Assembly (NCBI GenBank): GCA_030743445.1
Contig: JASLSL010000314.1
Span: 1-8,626, forward strand
Length of the DNA stretch: 8,626 bases
Reading direction: 5' to 3'
From: Alphaproteobacteria bacterium
GTDB taxonomy: Bacteria > Pseudomonadota > Alphaproteobacteria > UBA8366
Shown here: one piece after another, positions 1 to 5,792 of the stretch
Layout: every line of letters starts with the position of its first letter
How positions within the stretch are numbered: the first letter of the stretch is position 1
Notes under the pieces: model-generated
Database searches by the model: none
The model's input: the letters and a program-made list of their open reading frames with translations, nothing else
What the model was told of the DNA's origin: nothing
Program-made: the position numbers and the translations under genes

Positions 1-45
1 CCTTTCACGCCGGCAACGCGGGTTCAAATCCCGCTGGGGTCACCA
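1..45 (+). tRNA. tRNA-Glu (UUC), 3' part, cut by the window edge
   Basis: The window opens inside the anticodon arm. The seven-base loop at 2-8 is CTTTCAC, which places anticodon TTC at 4-6 and reads glutamate codons. The 3' side of the anticodon stem (9-13), a short variable loop (14-17), a perfect 5-bp T stem GCGGG/CCCGC (18-22 and 30-34) around the loop TTCAAAT, the acceptor strand TGGGGTC (35-41), discriminator A and an encoded CCA (43-45) follow in order. The 5' half lies outside the window, so I cannot tell an intact gene from a 3' half duplicated as an attachment site. The second reading matters because a gene fragment starts directly after the CCA. Confidence 0.9.
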
Positions 46-236
46 CTATTCCGGACAGCGGCGGCTTCTACGAGGACGAGAACCGCCCACCCGGCGAGTG
101 CGCCAATCACGTCATGCGCAGCGGATCGTGGTGCTGCAACCCGAACTTCATGATGTCGGCGACCCGCATCAAGGTGTTTTGGGGCGTCCAGGCCTTCTTG
201 CATTGCGGCATTCGCCTGGTGCGCGAGCTCGACTGA
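46..236 (+). pseudogene. C-terminal remnant of a SUMF1/formylglycine-generating-enzyme-fold protein
   Basis: The frame ending at the TGA at 234-236 reads as the last part of an FGE-sulfatase (SUMF1) domain. It contains HVMRSGSW, then SATR, then GIRLVREL, which match the family signature RGGSW...SAxR...GFRxVR with normal spacing (13 residues between the SATR arginine and GIR). No start codon precedes the recognisable part, and the frame runs back into the tRNA by chance, so the N-terminal bulk of the domain is missing. The position of the second active-site cysteine of true formylglycine enzymes appears to be Met, so catalytic FGE activity is unlikely. The same C-type-lectin fold is used by the variable proteins of diversity-generating retroelements. 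The varied residues between the conserved anchors (CC, NFMM, IKVFW, VQAFLHC) resemble such a variable region, but I see no template repeat or reverse transcriptase here. The left limit is arbitrary, since similarity is clear only from about 99. Confidence 0.6.
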
Positions 237-260
237 CCCGGGAACTCGATCGATCCTGCG

Positions 261-287
261 GCCGCCTGGGCTTGGCGGCATCGCCGC
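261..287 (+). other. Overlapping stem-loops after the SUMF1 remnant
   Basis: GCCGCC (261-266) can pair with GGCGGC (274-279) across a 7-base loop. A second, mutually exclusive stem GCGGC-ATC-GCCGC lies at 275-287. No T-run follows, so this is not a convincing intrinsic terminator. It may be chance in GC-rich DNA. The rest of 237-337 shows nothing I can name. Confidence 0.25.
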
Positions 288-337
288 GGGATATGCTGCA
301 AGCGATTCGCAGCCGGCCATCCAACCCATTCCCCCCG

Positions 338-362
338 AATAATCGCCCACGCCTTTCCATAG
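338..362 (+). promoter_or_regulatory. Promoter-like element, copy 1, ahead of the 395 gene
   Basis: This 25-bp sequence matches another at 5735-5759 in 21 of 25 positions without gaps. The joint consensus is AATAATCSCCCACG followed directly by YCYTTYCATAG. It ends 32 bp before the ATG at 395; copy 2 ends 33 bp before its ATG. It is more A/T-rich than its surroundings. Conserved sequence and spacing at the heads of two gene runs suggest a shared promoter or operator. It does not match the sigma-70, sigma-32, sigma-54 or EcfG consensus well, so the factor is unknown. Confidence 0.5.
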
Positions 363-394
363 TCCCCGTGAACGGATCGGACGGAGGACATTCC

Positions 395-826
395 ATGGGC
401 GAGGCGCATTACGGCAACGCGATGACCGAAGTCGCATTGGCGCTCGCCATGGCGTTTTTCAGCATCATGGTTCTGGCCATGGTCTCGATGGGCGCCGGCG
501 ACTTCGCCGCCGCGGCGAAGCCCGATAAGGTTTCGGCGGTGGCGGCCGCACTGGCGCCTTCCACGCCCGAGACCGAGGCCGCGGCAAGGCTCCGCCCCAG
601 CGTCGAGGACACGCTCGTGATCTACCACGGCGGCGCATTCCTCGACCGCAACCTCGAGCCCCTCGACCCGGCCGCGATGACGTTTTCCGGCCGGGTCATT
701 CTCGCTCTCGACCCGGGGCTCAGCATGGCGGAGGCGCTCACCGCGCGCGCCCGGATCAACACCCGAAACCTGGTCGTCTCGGTGCTCGACGAGAAGTGGC
801 TCGAGCGCGTCGGCAACGCCCGGTGA
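395..826 (+). CDS. Small inner-membrane protein, ExbD/MotB-like (143 aa)
   Basis: The start is the ATG at 395, preceded by GGAGG at 383-387 with 7-bp spacing; the reading frame is open further upstream but without such a site. Residues 12-35 form one hydrophobic span (EVALALAMAFFSIMVLAMVSMG). The acidic Glu12 sits exactly at its start, as the proton-carrying Asp does in MotB and ExbD. An Ala-rich linker follows, and then a compact C-terminal region (about 68-143) with the strand-helix-strand character of ExbD periplasmic domains (LVIYHGGAFLDRNLEPLD, VILALDP, NLVVSVLDEKWL). I infer an N-in topology and a role as the second subunit of a proton-driven stator, with the ExbB/MotA-like protein at 7746 as the likely partner. 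Similarity is by pattern only, and it could instead be an unrelated single-span protein. It is the first gene of the 395-5698 run, and the next gene follows after 14 bp. Confidence 0.85.
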   Translation: MGEAHYGNAMTEVALALAMAFFSIMVLAMVSMGAGDFAAAAKPDKVSAVAAALAPSTPETEAAARLRPSVEDTLVIYHGGAFLDRNLEPLDPAAMTFSGRVILALDPGLSMAEALTARARINTRNLVVSVLDEKWLERVGNAR

Positions 827-840
827 CAAGGAGAACGGAT

Positions 841-1644
841 ATGACTATGGCAATCGAAAAAGTACTGCCCGCCGCGATTTTCGGCGTCGCGCTGTTCCTC
901 GGCGCGATCGCCGCCGGCAACCCGGCCGGGGCGGCGTCCCGGGGCCAAGTCAAGGACATCATCGTCGAGGAGGCGGACCGCACCATCGTGGCGCCCTCGC
1001 TGGCGCTTGCCGTGGCGCATGTGGAGAGCAATTTCCGCGACGATTACGAAAGCCCGACCGGGGCCAGGGGCGTCATGCAGATCATGCCCGACATGGCCGA
1101 ACAGGATTACGACGTCGATCCCGACGAGCTGTGGGACGCGCGGGCGAACGTGCGGCTCGGGCTCAAAATTCTCGAGGATTTGATCCGCGCCGCCGACCAC
1201 GAGTGGGGCGCCGCGCTGGCGCGCTATGCGGTCGGCTCGAAGCATGGCGACGGCCGTGGCCGGACCCGCAATCCGGTGCCGCGCTATGTCGGCGACGTGT
1301 TGCGCTGGGAGCGCCGCTACGCCGAGGAGATCACCGCGCAGAACGACGTCGAGCGCCGCCGCCGCGAGGTGCTGCGGGTCGCCGATGACGGCCGCTACAC
1401 CTTCAATCGCGACGACGACGATCCCGACGATCTGGAGCCCCCGCGTCGCCCGAAGCCGCGGCGCTACTATCGGCGCTATAATCGCCGTCACGACCGCTAC
1501 GCCTGGCGCGACCGGGATCACGACCTCCACGGCGACATCGAGGCCCGTCGCCGCGCCGCGCGCCGTTGGCTCGACGACTTCAGCAGTGGGCGGATTCCAG
1601 ACAATATGCCGCGCCGCCGCCGGCGTTGGGAGGATCGGCGGTGA
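841..1644 (+). CDS. Exported lytic transglycosylase-like protein with Arg/Asp-rich tail (267 aa)
   Basis: The ATG at 841 has AAGGAG at 828-833. Residues 1-32 are a Sec signal peptide with a hydrophobic core at 9-25 and likely cleavage after AGA. Residues about 36-145 are an SLT/goose-lysozyme-fold domain: catalytic Glu62 in VAHVESNF, then GARGVMQIMP (74-83) and ARANVRLGL (100-108). The family cleaves the MurNAc-GlcNAc bond of peptidoglycan to give 1,6-anhydro ends. The usual (A/H)YN(A/G)G motif is RYAVG here (128-132): the Asn that helps bind substrate is Ala130, so activity may be reduced or altered. From about 172 onward the protein is low-complexity and rich in Arg, Asp and Tyr, with a DDDDPDD run near 191-197 and an RRRRR run near the end. 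It is a tandem paralogue of the next gene, which starts inside its stop codon (GTGA overlap). Confidence 0.9.
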   Translation: MTMAIEKVLPAAIFGVALFLGAIAAGNPAGAASRGQVKDIIVEEADRTIVAPSLALAVAHVESNFRDDYESPTGARGVMQIMPDMAEQDYDVDPDELWDARANVRLGLKILEDLIRAADHEWGAALARYAVGSKHGDGRGRTRNPVPRYVGDVLRWERRYAEEITAQNDVERRRREVLRVADDGRYTFNRDDDDPDDLEPPRRPKPRRYYRRYNRRHDRYAWRDRDHDLHGDIEARRRAARRWLDDFSSGRIPDNMPRRRRRWEDRR

Positions 1645-2234
1645 GCCGCCTGTCCAAGCTGTCGCGCCGCGCACTCTTGGCGACCGGCGTCGCGGGGGTT
1701 GCCGTGGCCTTGCTCGGCGGGCCGGCGGACGCCAGGCTGCGGTCCGGCGTCGCCCATGACCGCGACGCGATCAAGCAGATGATCCGCCGGGAGGCCCGCA
1801 GGCTCGGCGTCTCGGTGCCCCTCGGTCTAGCCGTCGCCCACGTCGAATCCTATTTCGACGCCAGGGCGGAAAGCCACAAGGGCGCGCGCGGCGTCATGCA
1901 GATCATGCCCAAGACCTCGCGCGAGGAATACGGCATCCATCCGGACCTGCTGTGGGATGCCCGTATAAATATACGCTTAGGGTTGCATTTCCTCGGCCGT
2001 TTGATCCGCCAGTACGGCGGGCGTGTGGACTTGGCGCTGTCTCATTATAATGGCGGTTCGGCGGTCGGCAGGCCGCCCAGGGCGCGCATCATTCCTGCGA
2101 CCAGGGGTTATGTGCGCAAGGTGATGAAGATGCGGCGCCAGTATCGCGCCGCGCTAACTTCGGGGGATTGGCGGAATTGGACGTCGTCTCGGCAGAGGAG
2201 CTACTCATCGAGGAGGGCAAGAGCGGCGAACTGA
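1641..2234 (+). CDS. Lytic transglycosylase with probable Tat signal (197 aa)
   Basis: The GTG at 1641 overlaps the previous stop by 4 bp and is preceded by GGGAGG at 1628-1633, so translation is coupled. The N-terminus KLSRRALLATGVAGVAVALLGGPADA has a twin-arginine pair (Arg9-Arg10) before a weakly hydrophobic core and an ADA cleavage site. This suggests Tat rather than Sec export. The SLT domain has catalytic Glu69 (AHVESYF), GARGVMQIMP (81-90), LLWDARINIRLGL (103-115) and an intact HYNGG motif (135-139, Asn137). This copy therefore looks catalytically complete, unlike its upstream paralogue. The C-terminus (about 170-197) is basic and Ser-rich. Residues 108-115 are encoded with ATA, AAT, ATA and TTA codons, which are rare in this GC-rich region. 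The 3' end overlaps the next gene by about 58 bp. Confidence 0.92.
   Translation: MSRLSKLSRRALLATGVAGVAVALLGGPADARLRSGVAHDRDAIKQMIRREARRLGVSVPLGLAVAHVESYFDARAESHKGARGVMQIMPKTSREEYGIHPDLLWDARINIRLGLHFLGRLIRQYGGRVDLALSHYNGGSAVGRPPRARIIPATRGYVRKVMKMRRQYRAALTSGDWRNWTSSRQRSYSSRRARAAN
1962..1975. repeat. AT-rich inverted repeat inside the second transglycosylase gene
   Basis: CGTATA-AA-TATACG is an inverted repeat with 6-bp arms and a 2-bp centre. It is one of the most A/T-rich patches in the window. It lies in codons for RINIR, where the paralogue uses GC-rich codons for similar residues. It may be an internal promoter or operator for the downstream genes, or simply a run of rare codons. Confidence 0.3.
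2043..2052. promoter_or_regulatory. CATTATAATG palindrome containing a perfect TATAAT box
   Basis: This perfect 10-bp palindrome encodes His-Tyr-Asn of the HYNGG motif with A/T-ending codons. TATAAT at 2046-2051 equals the sigma-70 -10 consensus, about 125 bp ahead of the next gene. I see no good TTGACA-like hexamer 16-18 bp upstream, so an internal promoter is only a possibility. Confidence 0.25.
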
Positions 2235-3799
2235 TCGCCGTCTTTCAAGCTGTTCAGGAGACGACGATCAATGATTTGCCCAAGTTCTCCCGCAAGACCT
2301 GCCACGAGCTGGCGAGGTCGATCGCCTGCCGCAGCTACGGCACGGCCCTGGTCGAGCTCTGCTACATGCTGGTCGCGGCGTCCGCGTGCGATCGCATCGG
2401 CGGCCGGTTCGAGAGTTTCTTCTGGGACAGCGGCGCGGCGCGGGCGAGCGCCTTCCGCGCCTACCTCCAGGCGGCCGAACCGTTGCCGGACGGGATCGCC
2501 GCGGACGGCGCCGGCGTCACCGTGGTCACGGGCGACGACACGTTTACCGTCACTTACGGCCGGATGCCGTTCCTTTCGGCGATGGTGGAGTTTCTGATGA
2601 CCGCGTTGGGCTACGAAGTGCTGGACGAGCAGGTCCGCCCGCTGTTGGGCGGGGTGCCGTCGCGCGCCTCGATCACCGAGACCGCCAACGCGATCTCGCG
2701 GCAGCTTTACGACTACCTGAAGGATCATTTGCCGACCGCCCACACGCAGCGCAAGACCCACGAACTGCTCGATTTCCTCGGCGCGCGGGGGACCGGGTCG
2801 GGCCCGGATCTTGTCGACGACCCGGGAATCCTCGAATTCTGGCTCGGCTATTCGGCCGAGGCCGACGAGCGCGGCGACTTCAAGACCTACCAGGGCGTGT
2901 TCGAGGCGGCGGTGCAGTTGCGCCGGGTGCTGCAATACGCCTTCGAGCGCTACCAGATGACCGGCGCCCGGAGCATCGGCGCCGACCGCGAGGCCGGCGA
3001 GATCGACCCGGCCGCCATCGAGGAGGCGGTGGCGGCGATGGAGGAGGCGGTCGAGCCGCTGCAGCGCCTGGCCGAATCGCCCTTGGACGAGATCAAGTTC
3101 CTCAACGGCCGCGAGGCCGGCCTGGCCGGCGACGTGGCGCTCGGGCCCGGGGTCGCCCCCGCACTGGCCCACTCGGTCCTGCGCAACGCGGTGTTCGGCA
3201 AGGCGCAAAACAGGATCACCAACGCGCTGCGTCATGGCGGACTCGACGACGGGTTGATCGACGGCGCGCCGGAAGCCGATTACAACCGGCAACTCAAGTC
3301 TTACGGCGACCTACTGGGGCGGGTCGAGACGACCTTGCTCGCGGTGTTCTATGGATTGGCGCACGGGCGGCGGGCCGAGACCATCGACCTGGTTCTGGCG
3401 CTCCGCCCCGACATCGACCTCGCCGGACTCAAGGACTCGGACGAGCCGGAATGGGAAGACGACAACGTGGTCTTGCTGCACGCGACCTCCGCCGTCGACC
3501 GATTCTTCGACGGTTTGGCCGAAACCGGCCGCAAGACGGGGCCGCTCGGCAAACTCATGGGCGAGGCCCGCAAGGCGTTCCGGGGCAACGCGCGCCAGGG
3601 ATTTTCCGAGGACGACCTCGGCGACGACGATATCCTCGACGGCTATGTCGACGGTGCGAGCGCCCTGTTGGCGCTGCACAAGGAGCTCTCGGACTTCGTC
3701 GACGGCGCGGGGCGGATCGACTGGCCCGACCATTTCGACCGGGACACCAGTATATTCCATCAACATTTTCGCATTCTCTACGGAGGAGCCGATGGCTAA
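2177..3799 (+). CDS. Unassigned cytoplasmic protein, about 540 aa
   Basis: I do not recognise this protein. The frame is open from 2168 to a TAA at 3797-3799. TTG codons at 2168 and 2177 are the plausible starts. I prefer 2177 because GGGGGA at 2162-2167 is then 9 bp away; no in-frame ATG occurs until 2366. The start therefore lies inside the preceding gene. There is no signal peptide and no clear membrane span, though moderately hydrophobic helices occur near 57-70 and 130-150. Most of the sequence looks helical and acidic, including an EEAVAAMEEAVEPLQ stretch near 280-295 and an Asp-rich segment near 476-492 (SEDDLGDDDILDGYVDG). The next gene overlaps its end by 8 bp, so it is tightly coupled to the 181-aa protein and the Lon-like protease, which points to a shared function. 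A soluble scaffold or adaptor is possible, but that is inference. Confidence 0.85.
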   Translation: MDVVSAEELLIEEGKSGELIAVFQAVQETTINDLPKFSRKTCHELARSIACRSYGTALVELCYMLVAASACDRIGGRFESFFWDSGAARASAFRAYLQAAEPLPDGIAADGAGVTVVTGDDTFTVTYGRMPFLSAMVEFLMTALGYEVLDEQVRPLLGGVPSRASITETANAISRQLYDYLKDHLPTAHTQRKTHELLDFLGARGTGSGPDLVDDPGILEFWLGYSAEADERGDFKTYQGVFEAAVQLRRVLQYAFERYQMTGARSIGADREAGEIDPAAIEEAVAAMEEAVEPLQRLAESPLDEIKFLNGREAGLAGDVALGPGVAPALAHSVLRNAVFGKAQNRITNALRHGGLDDGLIDGAPEADYNRQLKSYGDLLGRVETTLLAVFYGLAHGRRAETIDLVLALRPDIDLAGLKDSDEPEWEDDNVVLLHATSAVDRFFDGLAETGRKTGPLGKLMGEARKAFRGNARQGFSEDDLGDDDILDGYVDGASALLALHKELSDFVDGAGRIDWPDHFDRDTSIFHQHFRILYGGADG

Positions 3800-4337
3800 G
3801 GGGCAGTCCGGACAAGGTCCGGGCGAATTCGATTTTGTCAGACAGACATTGGACGCGGCCGCGCTGGCCGGGCGTTTGACCGGCCCGGCCGGATGTCGCG
3901 CGGCGATCGGGTTCGCCGAGCTATACGCCTATGCCACGGAGCCGGCCCATGCGCCGCGCGCCGAACTGCTCTTGGCGCTCGACGAGGACGAACGGCTGCG
4001 CGGCGATTTCGCGGCCCTGTTGCGCACCACCGCCTCGATCCACCTGCCCCAGGCGGCGGCGGCCAGCAGCGGCGCCCTCTCGGCCCGCGAGGCCGAGGGC
4101 TGCCGCATCACCTTCCGCGATTCCAAGGCCGACGCGGCGCAGATTTACGTGATCATCGAGCTCGCGGACACCTCGGCGCCGGCGCCCGGCAGCCTGTTCG
4201 TCTGCGGCGCCGACCAGACGGTGCGCAAGATCGCCCTGCCCGAAGCGCAGGACGGCCGCATCCAACTCCTGCTCGAGGCCGACTCCGACTTGGTGCAGGG
4301 CCTGCGCGACATCGACACGGAGGTGTTTCTCCGGTGA
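3792..4337 (+). CDS. Unassigned cytoplasmic protein, 181 aa
   Basis: The ATG at 3792 has a strong GGAGGAG at 3782-3788 and overlaps the preceding gene by 8 bp; the next gene overlaps its stop as GTGA. I do not recognise the family. There is no signal peptide or membrane span. Residues 1 to about 95 look helical (FAELYAYATE, LLLALDEDERLRGDFAALLRTT). The rest, from about 103, looks beta-rich (CRITFRD, QIYVIIELAD, GSLFVCGADQTVRKIALP, GRIQLLLEAD, DTEVFLR). A helical N-half with a beta-sandwich-like C-half would suit a small adaptor. Sitting between the 540-aa protein and the Lon-like protease with overlapping starts and stops, it is probably made in fixed ratio with them and may be a partner or substrate-selecting subunit. 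That role is inferred from position only. Confidence 0.88.
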   Translation: MAKGQSGQGPGEFDFVRQTLDAAALAGRLTGPAGCRAAIGFAELYAYATEPAHAPRAELLLALDEDERLRGDFAALLRTTASIHLPQAAAASSGALSAREAEGCRITFRDSKADAAQIYVIIELADTSAPAPGSLFVCGADQTVRKIALPEAQDGRIQLLLEADSDLVQGLRDIDTEVFLR

Positions 4338-5698
4338 GTTCCGTCCGCGTCTTCATTGCCGCGACGACCGGGCCGGTCGAGATCCAACGCATCACCGAGG
4401 AAGACCCGGAGGTCAACTCGGTCGTCTGTCTCGGCGGCAAGGCCATGCCGTTGCCGATCAGCGCCGCCTACGATGCCTTCGTGCGAGTGCCGACCGGTGT
4501 GGTGCAGCGCTATTTCGGCCACGCCGCCTATCGCGCCGACATCTCGGCGACGGTCGAGGACGGCTATAGCTGGCAGCTCGGCATGTTCGCGGCGCACGGG
4601 CTGTTCGCGGCAAGGCGCCTCGCGGCCGGCGACGATCCGTCGCCCGGCGCGATCCTGGTCGCGACCGGCGAGGTCGACCGCGACCTCAACGTCCTGCCGA
4701 TCGACCATCTCGCGGTCAAGCTCGAGCGGCTCTCCGGCGTCGTCGCGGCGATGGCCCGCGGCGGGGCCCGGGTGACGATCGCGATCCCGGCTGGCAATCG
4801 CGACGAGATCGACGAGGAGTGGCTCGCGGCGCGCCGTCTCGGGCCCGGCGTGTGCCGGGTCCTGCCGGTCGGGACGGTGGAGGAATTATTTCGGGAATTG
4901 GAGCTCGACCCGCCAGCGGAGGAGGCGGCCCACCCGATCGCCGTGGTGCCGGGGGTCGAGGCCCCGACCGCGCCGCGAACGCGCACGCTCGCCCTCGTCG
5001 CCGCCGGTCTGGCGGCCGCGGTGCTGGTCGTGGGCATCGCCGCCTCGGCGGCGTTTTCGGACTGGCGGGCGCTTGGCGAGGCCGGCCGGATCGGCGACCT
5101 CGACAAGGCATTGAACGAGGCCGCGCGAGAGGGCGGCCTTCCCGGCTTCAAGGCCCGGCTGTTCGAAACCTGGCTCCGCTATACCCGCCCGGCCGACGGG
5201 TCGGTCGAAATCCAGGTTCGCGAATTCCGCGCTCCGGGCCGCGGCAGTTGCGCCGCCGTGCGCTTCGGTTCGGCCAAGGCGGAGGCGCATTTGGTGGCGA
5301 AGAGCGCGCCCGAGGTGTTCGAGACCGGCGCCTTCGAGGGGCTCTGCGGCTTGGAGATCGCGGCCGAGGCCGGCAGCGACGACGTCTACCTCTGGGGCCG
5401 GTTCGAGCGCCGCATGGGCGGGGGCGGCGGGGCGCCCGACGACGCGATCGTGCTCGGCCCCAACAGCCGGTCGTTGAAATGGGAGATCGACCTGCCGCGG
5501 CGCCTACCGGCCGCACTCAATGCGCGCCTCGTGGTGATCGCCGCCAGGCATCCTTTGGATGGCGCCGAGGGCTGGCTCGGCCGCTCGATCCCGGCGGCGG
5601 GCGCCGCCGCGGAAGGCCGCGCCTGGTACGACCTGGTCGCGCGGCTCAACGCCCGCGGCGTGACCGTGGTGCGCGCGACTTACCGGGTCGGGCGGTAG
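4334..5698 (+). CDS. Membrane-anchored Lon-like Ser-Lys protease without ATPase domain (454 aa)
   Basis: The GTG at 4334 forms a GTGA overlap with the previous stop. Residues about 5-192 resemble the proteolytic domain of Lon (peptidase S16). EDGYSWQLGMFAAH (75-88) aligns with Lon's DGPSAG, placing Ser79 as nucleophile. TGEVDRDLNVLPIDHLAVKL (111-130) aligns with TGEITLRGxVLPIGGLKEKL, placing Lys129 at the catalytic lysine. ARGGARVTIAIPAGNRDEI (141-159) matches the following Lon strand and loop. Ser-Lys spacing is 50 residues against 43 in E. coli Lon; the extra seven lie between the Ser helix and TGE. No Walker motifs exist, so there is no built-in unfoldase. A single span (about 218-241) follows, and then a C-terminal domain of about 210 residues with two cysteines (306, 338) that could form a disulfide if periplasmic. 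The protease domain is likely cytoplasmic. Trp80 replaces the usual Ala after the serine, so activity needs testing. It ends the first gene run. Confidence 0.9.
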   Translation: MSSVRVFIAATTGPVEIQRITEEDPEVNSVVCLGGKAMPLPISAAYDAFVRVPTGVVQRYFGHAAYRADISATVEDGYSWQLGMFAAHGLFAARRLAAGDDPSPGAILVATGEVDRDLNVLPIDHLAVKLERLSGVVAAMARGGARVTIAIPAGNRDEIDEEWLAARRLGPGVCRVLPVGTVEELFRELELDPPAEEAAHPIAVVPGVEAPTAPRTRTLALVAAGLAAAVLVVGIAASAAFSDWRALGEAGRIGDLDKALNEAAREGGLPGFKARLFETWLRYTRPADGSVEIQVREFRAPGRGSCAAVRFGSAKAEAHLVAKSAPEVFETGAFEGLCGLEIAAEAGSDDVYLWGRFERRMGGGGGAPDDAIVLGPNSRSLKWEIDLPRRLPAALNARLVVIAARHPLDGAEGWLGRSIPAAGAAAEGRAWYDLVARLNARGVTVVRATYRVGR

Positions 5699-5709
5699 GC
5701 GTCGCTATT

Positions 5710-5724
5710 TCGGCGATTCGCCGA
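5710..5724 (+). terminator. Palindromic hairpin between the two gene runs
   Basis: TCGGCGA-T-TCGCCGA is a perfect inverted repeat with 7-bp arms and a 1-bp centre, 12 bp after the 5698 stop. As RNA it folds with a 6-bp stem and a 3-base loop, followed only by CTTTC. It could be a weak intrinsic terminator of the first unit or, as a DNA palindrome just upstream of the second promoter-like element, an operator. Confidence 0.35.
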
Positions 5725-5734
5725 CTTTCACGGA

Positions 5735-5759
5735 AATAATCCCCCACGTCCTTTCATAG
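5735..5759 (+). promoter_or_regulatory. Promoter-like element, copy 2, ahead of the 5793 gene
   Basis: This is the partner of 338-362, identical at 21 of 25 positions with no gaps, and it ends 33 bp before the ATG at 5793. The differences fall at positions 8, 15, 17 and 20 of the element. It lies in the only gap longer than 50 bp after the first gene, which fits a second transcription start. The 15-bp palindrome 10 bp upstream has no counterpart beside copy 1, so it is not part of the shared element. Confidence 0.5.
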
Positions 5760-5792
5760 CCTCCTTTGGATAGCTACCAGAGGAGTCAAGCT

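Noticed and set aside
3..45. SUMF1 reading frame continuing through the tRNA
   Set aside because: The frame is open here, but the sequence folds perfectly as a tRNA arm set and the translation shows no SUMF1 features.
273..290. Sigma-54 promoter (TGG-N10-GC spacing)
   Set aside because: GG and GC are spaced correctly, but the rest of the -24/-12 consensus is absent and such spacing is common by chance in GC-rich DNA.
98..394. N-terminal extension of the 395 gene back to 98
   Set aside because: The extra residues are Arg/Pro-rich and read across the SUMF1 remnant in another frame and across the promoter-like element. GGAGG at 383-387 marks the ATG at 395.
622..1674. Long open frame on the minus strand opposite the first transglycosylase gene
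   Set aside because: It is Ala/Val/Arg-rich with no motif, lies opposite genes with clear domains and ribosome sites, and is typical of antisense frames in GC-rich DNA.
2201..3292. Long minus-strand open frame opposite the 540-aa gene
   Set aside because: The plus-strand frame has coupled neighbours and balanced composition. The minus frame is low-complexity Arg/Gly/Ala/Val with no ribosome site I can see.
4334..5151. RadA-type rather than Lon-type reading of the S16-like domain
   Set aside because: RadA lacks the catalytic serine and lysine and carries a RecA core. Here both residues are present and no RecA or zinc-finger motif exists.
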